Positions 46,176 to 56,891 of a DNA stretch of 64,000 nt are shown one piece after another. This DNA is from Phaeotremella fagi. Taxonomy: Eukaryota > Basidiomycota > Tremellomycetes > Tremellales > Phaeotremellaceae. The stretch lies in the NCBI GenBank assembly GCA_001599715.1, contig BCHU01000011.1:868001-932000 (forward strand), in the 5' to 3' direction. The translations under genes were made by a program, and so were the position numbers. Numbering within the stretch: position 1 is the stretch's first letter; each line of letters starts with the position of its first letter. The notes under the pieces are model-generated. The model was not told the origin of the DNA, searched no databases, and worked only from the letters and a program-made list of their open reading frames with translations.

Positions 46176-46908
46176 GATTATCGTTCTTTCTGCCGTTTTT
46201 CTTGAAAGTATCAATACTAAGTAAGAGATAAACTGGTCAACATTTCAGTGTGATATATCTTCTGGCACAAAAGATCATAGATCAAAGGATTACTCCCTTC
46301 TACTGTACGTCCTCTTAGGGAGCTGCAAAGGATATCGTCAAACCTATGTACACACTGTCCTTAATCCTATATACAAACTGGGTGACTGAAACCTGTCAAA
46401 GTGTCACGTACCAGGGCTGAGCTAGGGCTGGATAGACTACGATAGGATTTGACTGAGGACTTGGGTCGAGGTACGGATGGAGCTGGACTAGGATACAATG
46501 TAATGTAACCAGATGTTGTGTGTCAAGATCAAGTACGCACCATGGATTAATCTTCTGCCCTCATTGTATTCTTATTTGAGTCTTACCCGACCATCCTGTT
46601 TCTTGCTATCTCTCGTTGTCTCCTGCTATCCCTCTCATCTACCGATTTACTGTCTCTCAGTCATCTTTGTTCATTCCACCCTGTTTCTGTTTTCTTAAGC
46701 TAACTGTAAGTATCTCTGATTGGTCAGTAATGTTTTCGATATTCGACCTGGCTACAACTGCGCATTCTGGCTCGTTCTACCATAGGGACTAGCTACTTGG
46801 CATCTACAAACATAAACTTCATATCTCACTCCACTACAGACTCAACCTATCTTAAGCTAAACATACAAAACTATGGTAATCAGTTATGAATCTCAAAACT
46901 GGGCCTGT
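46176..46908. other. Intergenic, promoter of family VII copy 1
   Basis: Contains the conserved TATA plus ATCAAAGG element at 46251-46290. The rest shows no RNA gene or exon. Confidence 0.45.
46251..46290 (-). promoter_or_regulatory. Conserved upstream element of family VII copy 1
   Basis: TGATATATCT, then CACAAAAGATC, then ATCAAAGG (plus-strand reading), about 75-115 bases before the ATG. The same blocks in the same order occur upstream of copy 2 (47643-47682) and in weaker form before copy 3 (49020-49061). Confidence 0.5.
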
Positions 46909-47576
46909 TTAACATAAGTCACCTCCTGAACCTACACAGGATCCATCAACATCATCATCATCATCCTCCTCGACGTCGTCATCGTTCTCTGGAGCATCAC
47001 ATGAACCATTTGAATCCTCTCCTACACTTTCTACAACAAAGCCTGAAATATCAATCCTTCCAGTAGATACACCTAGTTCCAACTCCTTTGTGTTGTATGT
47101 TTGATCAAACTCCTCCTTCGCCTTCTTCCTCATCTCTGCTATTTTGTCCAATCCTGAATTAACACCATCAAAACACATGGATCTAAACCTTTCTTGTTTT
47201 TCACTACACCAATTACTTGACTTGACATTGTCAGATTTGTCAAGCAATGATTCACATTCCAAATGTATCTTTCCAATCTCTTCTTGAACCCTAAGATATT
47301 TCTCTCTGACCTGTTTGTTGTGCTTCAGAATCGAAGAATCTACCTTGGTGTCAAAAGACACATTACCTATGAAAGAAGTTTTTTCTGATTTATCGAACGA
47401 GTACAAGATTTTTTTTCTGGATTCAAATGAAGATGACCAGCGTTGGAGAATGTGTGGGTGATTGTCGGCCTGGGACCAGTGTATGTGGTAATATCCAGTG
47501 TACCTGTGTAACGATCGAAATTGTGGACTTGAAATTTGTAAGATATCTTAGAGGTATCATCAGAGTAGCTTGACAT
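46909..47576 (-). pseudogene. Family VII copy 2 with a frameshift
   Basis: Reading starts at the ATG at 47576 (MSSYSDDT) and continues to about 47410, where the frame must shift to continue as the rest of the family ('YSFDKSEKTSFIGNVSF', 'DKIAEMRKKAKEEFDQTYNTKELEL', '(I)DISG'). The break lies in a run of eight A on the minus strand (47409-47416). It could be a true inactivation, a homopolymer sequencing error, or ribosomal slippage; an intron fits less well because no splice site pair brackets it. The downstream part is long and well preserved, which favours recent damage or error. The C-terminus is acidic. Confidence 0.55.
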
Positions 47577-48253
47577 GATGATGAGATTTATTGATGTATT
47601 TCTTGGAAGAAAGAAAAAATGGAATGGACTGAAAACTGAGTTTGATATATCTTTCTTGCACAAAAGATCGTACATCAAAGGATCACTTCTTTAGGCCTCT
47701 CAAGGGCTAGAAAGGATATTGTAGATCCATTATCCAGAATGCTGCACGAAACGTGTCTGAGCTCGCTGTAACGTTCCCTGTAGTTGTCTTGTGTCTGATG
47801 TAGAGCTGTACATGCAACAGCATTGGAGAGTGGCACCAGGCGTAAAATGGGCTTGACGCTGAAGTAGAAAGTCCAGTTTCCCTAGGCATAGTGTGCGTGA
47901 TGTAGCTTTGTCATGATATCAGCAAGAACGTTGTACACTGTATGATTGCATCATATCTCATGCCTTCGTGAGATACAAGATAAGCGCGGTCTTTGTCCAC
48001 AATCGCAAATCGAGTCGATACCACCAGCGTTAACCTAGCTGTCACGTCCGCTTTCGTCGAAACCACTTTGACCCAGTAATTAGTATGCGACTTGAACCTG
48101 ATTTCGTTGAAATATTCACAGTGCAGCTGGCTCACTGTTTTTCAGGGGTTTTATAAGTCATCGAACGATTTACATATCAGGGTATCAACTGACAAACAAC
48201 TACAAGTACAATCTTAGGTATAACTAAATCTCTACTCTAAAACTAAAAACCAT
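47577..48253. other. Intergenic, promoter of family VII copy 2
   Basis: Carries the element at 47643-47682 (TGATATATCT...GCACAAAAGATC...ATCAAAGG), closely matching that of copy 1. The rest is unexplained. Confidence 0.45.
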
Positions 48254-48967
48254 CTAAGAAAGACATTCTCGTCCACCATTTGTACAACTACTCAGTTGAG
48301 AATAAAGGATTTTCCCACTTTTAAGCACCGTATCTCCACCTTTCGGATATAGACTATCAAATTCGCTATTCGCTTTCTCTCTGATTGCCAATGCCATTCT
48401 GGCTTGATCCAAATACAAATCTTGCCATTTCAGCAGCTCCGGCTCCAGTTCTTCGTCCAACCCAGACGATCCAAGTTTAACGAGTCTTTCAATCTCGTCA
48501 CGTACCCTAACCGCACTAACATCAAACTCGCTAGCGTTTCTATCTTTTTCCCTCCTTTTCCTTCTAGCCTTCTCGAAACCTTTAGTATCATCTGCACTCA
48601 GATTGTAAGATATATCACCAGTGTATGAAATTCGGACTGAAGGAGCTTTGTATGAGGTCAATTCATGACGTCTGGTGTTGAGAACAAAGGGTGAATATTT
48701 TGAACAGATTTCAGACAGCTTATCGATGGAGGATGACGGTTTGTCCGTGGTACCGCAGGAGGTGACTGAAACGTACCTCTCGTTGTCGTCGGGAAGGTAC
48801 CTATCGTCGTTGTAAGAGGGGTCTTGAAGAAACTTGAATTTAACACCTGGAAAAGATGTTTCGTGGCTGCTGGGTGTGGTGGTTGGTGCTGTCGTAGTTG
48901 TGGCTGACGTGTTTGTCGCTGTAGTCTCTGCTGAGGTTGGAACAGAATTTTTGGATGAGTGAGACAT
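48254..48967 (-). CDS. Hypothetical protein, family VII copy 3
   Basis: Frame of 237 codons from the ATG at 48967 (MSHSSKNS). Starts with a Thr/Ser-rich low-complexity stretch (residues 10-45). Then come family blocks: 'VKFKFLQD', 'SPFVLNTRRHELTSYK', 'SVRISYTGDISYNLS', a strongly basic helix 'EKARRKRREKDR', and 'REKANSEFDSLYPK'. It lacks the acidic tail of copies 1 and 2 and ends in 'NGGRECLS'. No domain recognised. Confidence 0.57.
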   Translation of the reverse strand: MSHSSKNSVPTSAETTATNTSATTTTAPTTTPSSHETSFPGVKFKFLQDPSYNDDRYLPDDNERYVSVTSCGTTDKPSSSIDKLSEICSKYSPFVLNTRRHELTSYKAPSVRISYTGDISYNLSADDTKGFEKARRKRREKDRNASEFDVSAVRVRDEIERLVKLGSSGLDEELEPELLKWQDLYLDQARMALAIREKANSEFDSLYPKGGDTVLKSGKILYSQLSSCTNGGRECLS

Positions 48968-49332
48968 TTTTGATTCAGATTGTTGACTTGTAAGTGAAAT
49001 TGCGATTGTCAATCCACATCTTATATATCTCACTCGGACAAAGCATTGTCAAGATCAAAGGTCTGTCAAGGGGTTATCACAACCATTGAGCTGTGGAGTT
49101 TGGAATCAAAGATGACACTGGGCAGTGAGGGAGAAGAATTGGAAAGGAGGTGGGTGTTTGATTTTAAAAGGGTGTAAGAGACGCACACAAAAGAACGATA
49201 CACACAGGTCCTGCTGACAGTATGATCAAACAATCAGTCTAGTCTCATAAACGCCACTACGTTTTATGCGTTCCCCCATTGCCTATAATTCATATTCTCG
49301 AACAACATACTAACAACCTATCTGTGAAGAGT
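48968..49332. other. Intergenic, promoter of family VII copy 3
   Basis: Has TTATATATCTC at about 49020 and AGATCAAAGG at about 49052-49061, in the same order as in copies 1 and 2. Confidence 0.45.
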
Positions 49333-49944
49333 TCAGACACTCCCATCCGACCAACAGTTCCCTGACGAACCAAATGTATCTTCATCTCTCTCACTAGATT
49401 CACTATCTTCCCCACCACAAGTACTACATTCAGGGCCATGACCTCCAGCATTTCTACTTTCTGTACAGTCTGACGTGACCCCACTCGAAGAAGTCAAATC
49501 GTGACTTTCCTCATCCCAACCTTCTTTCAACAACCCTGCCAATTTCATCTTTTCTAGCAGTTGTGCCTTTAAAAAAAACATTTCGTTGAGATCTTGGGTG
49601 TTCAAACAGGCGAGATCGGAATAGAGTGTTTCCGGAGTGAGCTTATGTCCTTCGCAAAGTGATTTCTGCGCCTCATCATGCGCCTGATACGCCTCGTTGT
49701 ACGCTGAAATAGCTGGATTTCCAAAGGTCAAATAGGTGAAATCCACGGCGGGTAATGATTTGAGAGTTTTGTCTTTATTACATGGATATAGGGTAGAGGT
49801 GTTGGTGTCGAATATACCGTAGGAACCAACTGATAAGACTTGGCTTAATTCGGGCTGTAACTCATCTACAGAGTCGATTCTGACCAGAAGCTTGTTGGGT
49901 GAAAAATCGTCTTGACTAATTAGAGTGGTGTTTAACCGGACCAT
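49333..49944 (-). CDS. Hypothetical protein, distant family VII copy 4
   Basis: Frame of 203 codons from the ATG at 49944 (MVRLNTTL); the frame continues upstream through the TTGG repeat, giving an Asn-Gln-Pro-Thr repeat that I judge to be leader. It shares with the family 'YGIFDTNTSTLYP', a 'VDFTYLTFGNPAIS' segment placed like 'RVSYKGDVSF', and a following charged/Ala helix. It has its own C-terminus, rich in Ser, Glu, Asp, Gly and Cys. Membership in family VII rests on position and these weak motifs. Confidence 0.5.
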   Translation of the reverse strand: MVRLNTTLISQDDFSPNKLLVRIDSVDELQPELSQVLSVGSYGIFDTNTSTLYPCNKDKTLKSLPAVDFTYLTFGNPAISAYNEAYQAHDEAQKSLCEGHKLTPETLYSDLACLNTQDLNEMFFLKAQLLEKMKLAGLLKEGWDEESHDLTSSSGVTSDCTESRNAGGHGPECSTCGGEDSESSERDEDTFGSSGNCWSDGSV

Positions 49945-52080
49945 CTTGTTTAGTAGTAGGTGGTTGGTTGGTTGGTTGGTTGGTTGGTTGGTTGGTTGGT
50001 TGGTTGGTTGGTTGTAAAGTAGAAGGCGAGGAGATTTCATATTTGTTACCTATCCCCCAACCCCAAACGCAGACACACAGGAGGAACAAAAGAAAAGTCA
50101 CATCTTTTGATCAAATGGTGTCTCAGAGGTTTTCTGTGCGGATATGAAAGGATGCCATAATGACGTATGATGCGGTGATGGCTGTATTCTCACCAGAGGC
50201 AAATATCAAGTTGTCGCTGTCTGATTCTCCTGAATTCTATCGATACAAACGACTGTTAGCAACTTCCTAAAAGTATACATATGTGACATCGACTACGAGT
50301 TAAGTGGAAACGAGATGACGAAAGAAATAACGTTTCAAGGTTAGTACCTCATGATCGAATGAAATTCTATCCTACGGCATTTCGCCAAGAGGCCAAATCA
50401 GCTGATTGGAGCGGGAATTTGTAGATTAGTAATCTAGAACACTCCAAGATCCTGAGGAATTCAAACGATCCTGAGGATTGCATCCGCGAGGTAATCCAGA
50501 GTCATTGACGAAGCCAAAGACAGTGCTGTGCAACTAAACTAAGGATCCAAAAGACTCCATCTATGTTCACGCCAAAACAAGGAAATGAAACGTTTAGCTG
50601 GTGACTAGCTTGTTTATCCGCTTCGATAGTGGGTGGCAAACAAACTCAAAATGGATTCAAGGTTTGACAGCACTTCCATGTTTACGACATTCGATACCGG
50701 ATTTCAGAGATTTGCATATGAGTTACACCAGATTCAGAATTTATACCGTCACCTCGGCCGGCATGGTGAGAATTTTCGTTCCAGTATTTCATCAAGAGAA
50801 TTCATCTATGTAAAGTCTTTATCATCGTTGGCATTTCGATTGCTTTTATCACGCTCGCCCAGAGAACGTTTCTAATCATTTCGCAATTCTAGTATAACAT
50901 AAATGCTATGACCATTGACCTGTCGGTGTGGTTATCTGAGAATTCATTGTGACTAGATTGAAGTTCAGCGTTGAATTCATTTTGATTCCCAAAGCAAGTG
51001 TAGTGGATTCAAGTGTCAATCTCCCACTACATCACGGTCCCACAAACCATCCATCCAAATTCCACACATGCAGAGGAATCAATGCAGACTCGACGATCTC
51101 AATCCAGATTAACCTTTTAACGCATTCACCGAAGCATTTGCCACCTGAATTCCAAATAGATATTCAGGGCGAGACAACCAGTAAGTCCGGATTCAGAGTT
51201 TGACTAGCCACACCCATTTGTTGACGTGCGAATTCTCGCAGTAGTTGACGTTATGACAGAAAAGGTGGTATCACAGTGGAGGGCGGGTTAGAACCTCAGA
51301 CCGGGGGTGGTGTTGTATCTTTCATCTTAGGTTATATATTCGCGATCAGTGCGATAACAAACAAACAATTATTGTCTACAAACAAAGCTTCAGGTCCCAA
51401 GCCTTCACGTCACTGGCGTCCGAATTTGACGGTTTTCGATCTAATAAGCAATCTCAGGAATCAGGCCAGAACAAAATCTTCTTCCTAACTTGTCGCATCA
51501 CGTCTACTTTGTTTATCTGGAGTAAACGTAGATTACTTTATCATTTGTACCCAGTGTTCGACAATTTGCGTTTCATCGAGGTTCGTGTGAATTACAGTAT
51601 TCGGGACAGTTTTCGAGTTTGAAGCTTTCATTTCAGGAGAAGAGTTCACGATTTAGAACAGGAACTGATAGAGGACAAAGCGGTGGTGAGTTCTCACGTT
51701 TCGTTTACCCCTCTTAACTTTTCTTGATGGTGATGGAGTGGTGGGAAGGTGGTGTTGACTATCCTTTGAGCGATTCCAGCGGCTGTATGTTGACATCCCA
51801 AGTCGACCTTTTGTTGACGTCGACTAGTCCATATTTAAGTGCTGTATTCAGTGCGAGGTCACCTGGGTGTCTCACCAAGCATCGACACATTCGGTACCCA
51901 GTCTAACACTCTACAGATCCAATCTCAATCTCATTTCTTCCCACCTCATCCATCTAAAAACCAAGTCGCCACCCATCGTACGATCCAAAGTCACTTTGAT
52001 AACGCCCCTTAAACCCACTTTATTCACCTTTCATCATTTCACGATAACAACCATTCCTCGGTGAGGGCTTGGGTGCCAAA
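49945..52080. other. Long intergenic region, no gene seen
   Basis: About 2.1 kb between family VII copy 4 and the RhoGEF. Frames are short and without conserved features. The right end (51,900-52,080) is probably RhoGEF leader. Contains the TTGG repeat and GATCAAATGG near 50109. An uncalled RNA or fast-evolving gene is possible. Confidence 0.45.
49961..50014. repeat. TTGG tetranucleotide microsatellite, about 13 copies
   Basis: A continuous (TTGG)n tract beginning 17 bases upstream of the ATG of the minus-strand gene at 49333-49944, read as CCAA on the transcribed strand. Length in the leader may vary between strains. Confidence 0.85.
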
Positions 52081-55000
52081 ATGAACGTCCTGCTTGCCGT
52101 TCCACCTTCCGCCCTCGCCATGTCTTCACTGGAGACAATTCCAGGTTCGGTCAGTCAAACACCTGCACTGAGTGAGGAAACGGCTGGACCTCTGGAAGTG
52201 GAAGTGGAGGTGGAAGGGGAAGTTGGGTCGGAGAGTAAAAGGTCGTCGATCGTTTTCCCACCTATGCCTGGGTCATATTTTCCCTCACCAATACCGGATA
52301 CAGTCGCTTCTGGGACGTCAACTCCTGTTAGAACCAAACCGATGATTACGATACCACTGGGTACGCCCGATGAACCTTTGTTCTCTTCTTATCCGGTGAC
52401 GAGCAAAGGGAAGGAGAAGATTTTTACACTAAGTCCTGGATTCATCCTTCGATCACCTAAACGTCGTGATTCTGATGATTCAGACACCTCACCACCGAGA
52501 AAAGCCAATCGACGAAGAGCGTTCTCAGCTTCTCACGTAGACCCTAACCGTCGTCATTCAAGGTTATCGAAATCAAGGACTTTCAGTGTACGTCGTCGTA
52601 GAGTCTCTATGGATGTTGAAGAATCGGTGGATAGCGTAACGGATTGGACTGGGATGGAAACACAAGTCGCTTCTCGGTTCGAGAGGCAACCCGTGACGTA
52701 TGCCTATCCAGGGAATCAGTATACCCAAGTGTCGACGTTGGCCATGACCAGACCGTTGGCTTCACCACCGATATCAGCTAGGCGAAGTAGTTTGGCTGCG
52801 GCTTTGGATGATGGCTTGGGGTTGATCGGTGTTGTCCCTCCTCGTCGTAGTTCCTTGTCAACACATGATGTGGAGGGTTTGACTGTAGCCATGGAGGATT
52901 TATCGGCGTCAACGACTACCACAGTGTCGACTGATTTGTTTTCCCCATCAAACTCGAATGACCACCCGTTGTCATCAGCCACAACGTCTCTATCTCGAAG
53001 TGCCAAATCTGGTAAAGAGGGTAATTCAACTGATCTCGATGCAGTCCAGCGATCGCTCGAATGGGAGATCAAACAGGACAAGCAGAGACGTCAACTGACT
53101 AAACGTAAAATGATTCTCCTAGAGATCGTGGAGAACGAAGTGAACTATGTCGAGGATTTGAAAATCCTGGTTCACGTTTATTTACCTCAACTAGGGGCTT
53201 TACCTGGGGTAGCGGAATCGACCACCAAACTGGTTTCAAGGAATACGTCAGATTTGCTCTACTTCCATACCCAGTTTGCAGCTCGAATGGTGGAGGTGTT
53301 GAAGGAGGAAGGGCTGGGGTATGAGATGGACGACGCGGAGCAGGTGGAAAGGGTTTCACGGAGGATAGCGGCGTTGTTCATCGAAGACGTAAGTGCGGTG
53401 TAGGAAATTGCTGACAACAGTCATCTGGCTTCACTGGGTACAACGAGTTCTGTGCGGGTTCAATCGCAGCGGCTACCATTGTCAGGGGTATATCCCAACG
53501 ATTGGATTTTGAAGCTTTCGAGAGGAGATGCCATTTTATATCGTCCCAACAATCAGCCCCTACCCTAAAGTCGCTTTTATCAGACCAACCCTCGGTTACA
53601 GGTCACCACAGGTCTCGTCTTCGTTTCAAAGACTTTCTCATCATGCCGATACAGCAAATCTGTCGTTACCCAATGTTACTAGAACAACTCTCAGGTTCAT
53701 CCACTACTTCACTTATGGACGACATTGGCGTCGACGTCGAAAGTGCTTTAGGTACCATGCGCACAGTAGCGGAAGAAGCCAACGAAGCTAGACGAATGAG
53801 AGAAACGGAGATTAAATCTGCTACGGTGTTGGATAGAATCGAACTTCATCCAGTGTTGACACCTGGTTTCTTGAGATCTCTGGGGACTTGTCGATTGATA
53901 GGGGCACTGGATGTTTTACACCAACACCCAGTCGTCGCCCCACTGGTCCCTCCGGTAAAGGTGAAATACCTCGCAGCGTTTTTGTTCAGAGGGTACTTGA
54001 TTTTGGCCAAGGTGCGAAAGGGCAAATACGAACCAAAACACTTTCTCCCGTTGGAAGTGTTTGAACTCATCGATATCACAGAGGGTAGGTCTAGATGTGA
54101 TCAGCACTGACTCCAGGCTTCCTACCCCATTCCATCCGCCTCTCTCTCCGAGACCACAGTTTCGATCTAGCCGCTTCCTGTGAAGCAGAAAAGGACGTTT
54201 GGTCAGCAGCCCTCTGCTCAGCCAGAGATGAGAGTACTGTTCCACCGTTTGAACTCCCCGCCAGTGTATCACCATTTGCGAGACGGGCAAATATAGTTCC
54301 AGATTTCACCACGTCACCACCAAACAAGAGGCACACCCTCACTGGTCTACCCGAAGACCCACCCACCATCCTCCTTCGTCGAGCTTCCACCACCCAACGC
54401 CTCATCGTTGATCGAGCTCTAGTTGACGTGTTCTCTGAAACCTGTTCATCCGCCAGGACAAAGGCACAACTTCGACATCCCTTGTTTCTCGACGAACCGA
54501 GATTCGCTCCAAGACGACGACGAAGTTTTTTGGATTCCCGTAATTCCATCGACATCGTTTCCAACAGCGAATTCAAAGGGCTGTCTCTACGACGTCCAGA
54601 GACTGAATCTTCAACCGAGGTAGAACGTGATGATTCAGACTTCGGGACTCTACACCCTTCACGTTCCAACTCGAGTTCAAGGTTCAGTACTCTCCCCTCA
54701 TCTCGAATACTCAGGTCAAAACACCATACCCTCTCTGCTCAAAATCTCAGACCCCACACCCCAACTAGAACGCTCTCAATGCCAGTCTCGCCAGTTGACA
54801 CACCCAACGATGTCCGTCCTCCACTCAGTTCTGATCTTGCTCCTCGTAACGGCTACTTTGAAGGGACTTTCACTCTAGGCAGCGGCATCACCAACACTCC
54901 GACTCGATCTCGTTCGTCTTCAATATCAAACTCCTCCCCTTGGCAGACGTTACGCAGGAATCTATCCATCTTGCCCAAAAGTCGCAACTCGTCGTCAACT

Positions 55001-55171
55001 CTTGATCAGGAGGCTGCAGAATTCACACCAGATTCAGTCCCCATGTCAGCTAAAACTTCTGAAGATCAGACTGAAGACGACGACAGTGATGTGCTGTTTG
55101 CGTCGGGTTCTCAGCCTAAACGAAGGAGGAGTTTGAAAATGTTTACGGGCTTTAGGTTTACCCCGATTTAG
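52081..55171 (+). CDS. Rho guanine nucleotide exchange factor (DH-PH)
   Basis: Three exons separated by two 32-nt introns (53389-53420, 54086-54117) give 1008 codons in frame. ATG at 52081. Long Ser/Arg-rich N-terminus with basic stretches ('RRHSRLSKSRTFSVRRRRVS'), suited to phosphorylation and membrane binding. The DH domain starts near residue 340 ('ILLEIVENEVNYVEDLKILV') and includes 'FKDFLIMPIQQICRYPMLLEQL', the conserved helix that contacts Rho GTPases. A PH-like region follows (about 600-690, 'VKYLAAFLFRGYLILAKVRK', 'EKDVWSAALCSA'). The C-terminus is Ser/Arg-rich. It should activate a Rho/Cdc42-type GTPase; the substrate is not evident. Confidence 0.87.
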
Positions 55172-55352
55172 GTCTCATTTCAGTATAATTCCAATCACCA
55201 CTAATAACTTCCACCTCATTTCCGTCTCTGCTTTCGATGCCTGGCGTATCCTTTTTTTGTTGTAGTGTATCGTGTATCATCTCATTCCGTAGCATATTTA
55301 CACGCTTGTCACGTTCATGTTATGACTGCATAGGAGTTTATAACAGTAAAGC

Positions 55353-56050
55353 CTACTTCCCGTCACCTACGTCTAAGTCGTTACACCCTTCACACTTCCC
55401 AGAGACTTTAGCGAAATTATCTTCAAGAAGAGAAGATTCCGAACCGTACTTCTGTAAATCTATTAGAGCAGAGTGATGTTTGTGATCGGCATTATCAGGA
55501 CGATGTGAATCTTCGAATAAAACCCCCTGTAATGCGAAATGGCTTTTCTCACTATCATACCCCGCGGATTTGGATTGTTGCGATTCGAGTTGGAGTGGGG
55601 TAAGAAGAAGAAAAGAAGATGGACTCTCTAAAACCTTGTCTTTATTATCTTCGTTACCTGTCGAAGTTGGACTATTTGGTGGAGCTCGTCCATTACGGGG
55701 TCGGAGGAGACTGAGTGGACCAAAACTATCATCTTCGTCGTCGTCTACTAGAGAAGCGAAAGAATAATCACATTCTTCCACGAAACCGGTATACCTAGTT
55801 GAGAGCTGTTCTATACTTTTGGGACGATACGGTGTATTTTCTGGTGGTGGGGTGGATGATGTATAGGATTTTTTGATAGCATCTTTATATCCATCGAAAC
55901 GATCGTGAAAATCCTACCGCAGAGCGTAAGAGAACTGTATGTTTGGAAACTTTCTGGCAGGCTTACTTCTTGTGTTTGAATTTCTTCTTGGGGTTTACCT
56001 CTCTTGATTGGTTTTCCTTTTCTCTCACGTATCTCTTCAAGGAAGCTCAT
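55353..56050 (-). CDS. Hypothetical protein
   Basis: Two exons, 55967-56050 and 55353-55913, joined over a 53-nt intron (GTAAGC...GGTAG), sum to 645 nt (214 aa). It starts 'MSFLEEIRERKGKPIKRGKPQEE', a Lys/Arg/Glu-rich helix. After that it has 'STPPPENTPYRPKSIEQLSTRYTGF', an acidic stretch 'DDDEDDSFGPLSLLRPRNG' and a His/Cys-containing C-terminus. The short N-terminal helix is the most conserved-looking part. No known domain. It diverges from centrin with about 190 bases between starts, so they may share a promoter. Confidence 0.6.
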
Positions 56051-56240
56051 ATTAGATTTAGTTTGTTGCTACAGGGGAATGAGAACGAGTTAGACAGTGG
56101 ACCTTTCAAGTGGAGGTTAGGTGTAAATGGAGGGATGGCATAAAGGCATAAATATTACTGATCGCGTTGGTCGCGTTCAAGTAAATAAATCATCAACATC
56201 AATCCAAATTTCACTTAACTTTCACACAACTGCTCCCACC
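56051..56240. promoter_or_regulatory. Divergent promoter (hypothetical gene and centrin)
   Basis: 190 bases between two head-to-head ATGs must contain both core promoters. A TAAATATT sequence lies near 56147. Confidence 0.45.
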
Positions 56241-56891
56241 ATGGCTCTTTACAACGCACCAAATAAACCCAAAAGACGAATCCCAACCTCTACAGTCTTA
56301 GCCCCATCCACCTCAACAAACCACAATCAAAGACCGGCATTAACAGACGATCAGAGACAGGAAATCAAAGAAGCTTTCGAATTGTTTGATAGTGATAAAG
56401 ACGGTGCTATCGACTACCACGAGTTGAAAGTCGCGATGAGAGCTTTAGGTTTTGATTTGAAGAAAGCTGAGGTGTTGAAGTTGTTACGAGAACATGATAG
56501 GCGTGGGGACGGGTTGATGGAATTTGAAGATTTCAATAAGATCAGTGCGTTCGTTGATTACGTTTTTTGAGACTAATTGACTAATGGATATGTAGTGACG
56601 GAGAAGTTACTTGCTAGAGATCCCCTCACTGATTTGAAAAGAGCTTTCGCCCTCTTTGACGATGATAGAACTGGGAAAATCAGTCTAAGGAATTTAAGGA
56701 GAGTAGCGAAAGATCTGGGAGAAAATTTGGGCGAAGAAGAATTGTACGTTTAACATATTCCTCTCATTCCCTTGACAAGTTTCCAGCTAAATTTGTGCTA
56801 TAGACAGGCGATGATTGATGAATTCGACCTTGACCAAGACGGCGAAATTAGTGAGCAGGAATTTTTGGCAATCATGCTTGATGGCGAATAG
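56241..56891 (+). CDS. CDC31: Centrin (EF-hand protein, CDC31 type)
   Basis: Three exons, 56241-56544, 56596-56743 and 56804-56891, total 540 nt (179 aa). Four EF-hands are visible: '[12 protein letters not shown]' and '[12 protein letters not shown]' are canonical Ca-binding loops (first and fourth), '[14 protein letters not shown]' is shifted, and the third, '[12 protein letters not shown]', lacks some ligands. The N-terminal 40 residues are basic and variable, as in centrins. Centrin acts in spindle pole body duplication, and in nucleotide-excision repair and mRNA export complexes. The second exon begins with 'MTEKLL', the usual centrin linker. Confidence 0.92.

Noticed and set aside
49945..50101. 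Asn-Gln-Pro-Thr repeat protein N-terminus from the TTGG repeat
   Set aside because: It precedes the ATG at 49944 that best fits family VII. It is more likely a leader microsatellite.
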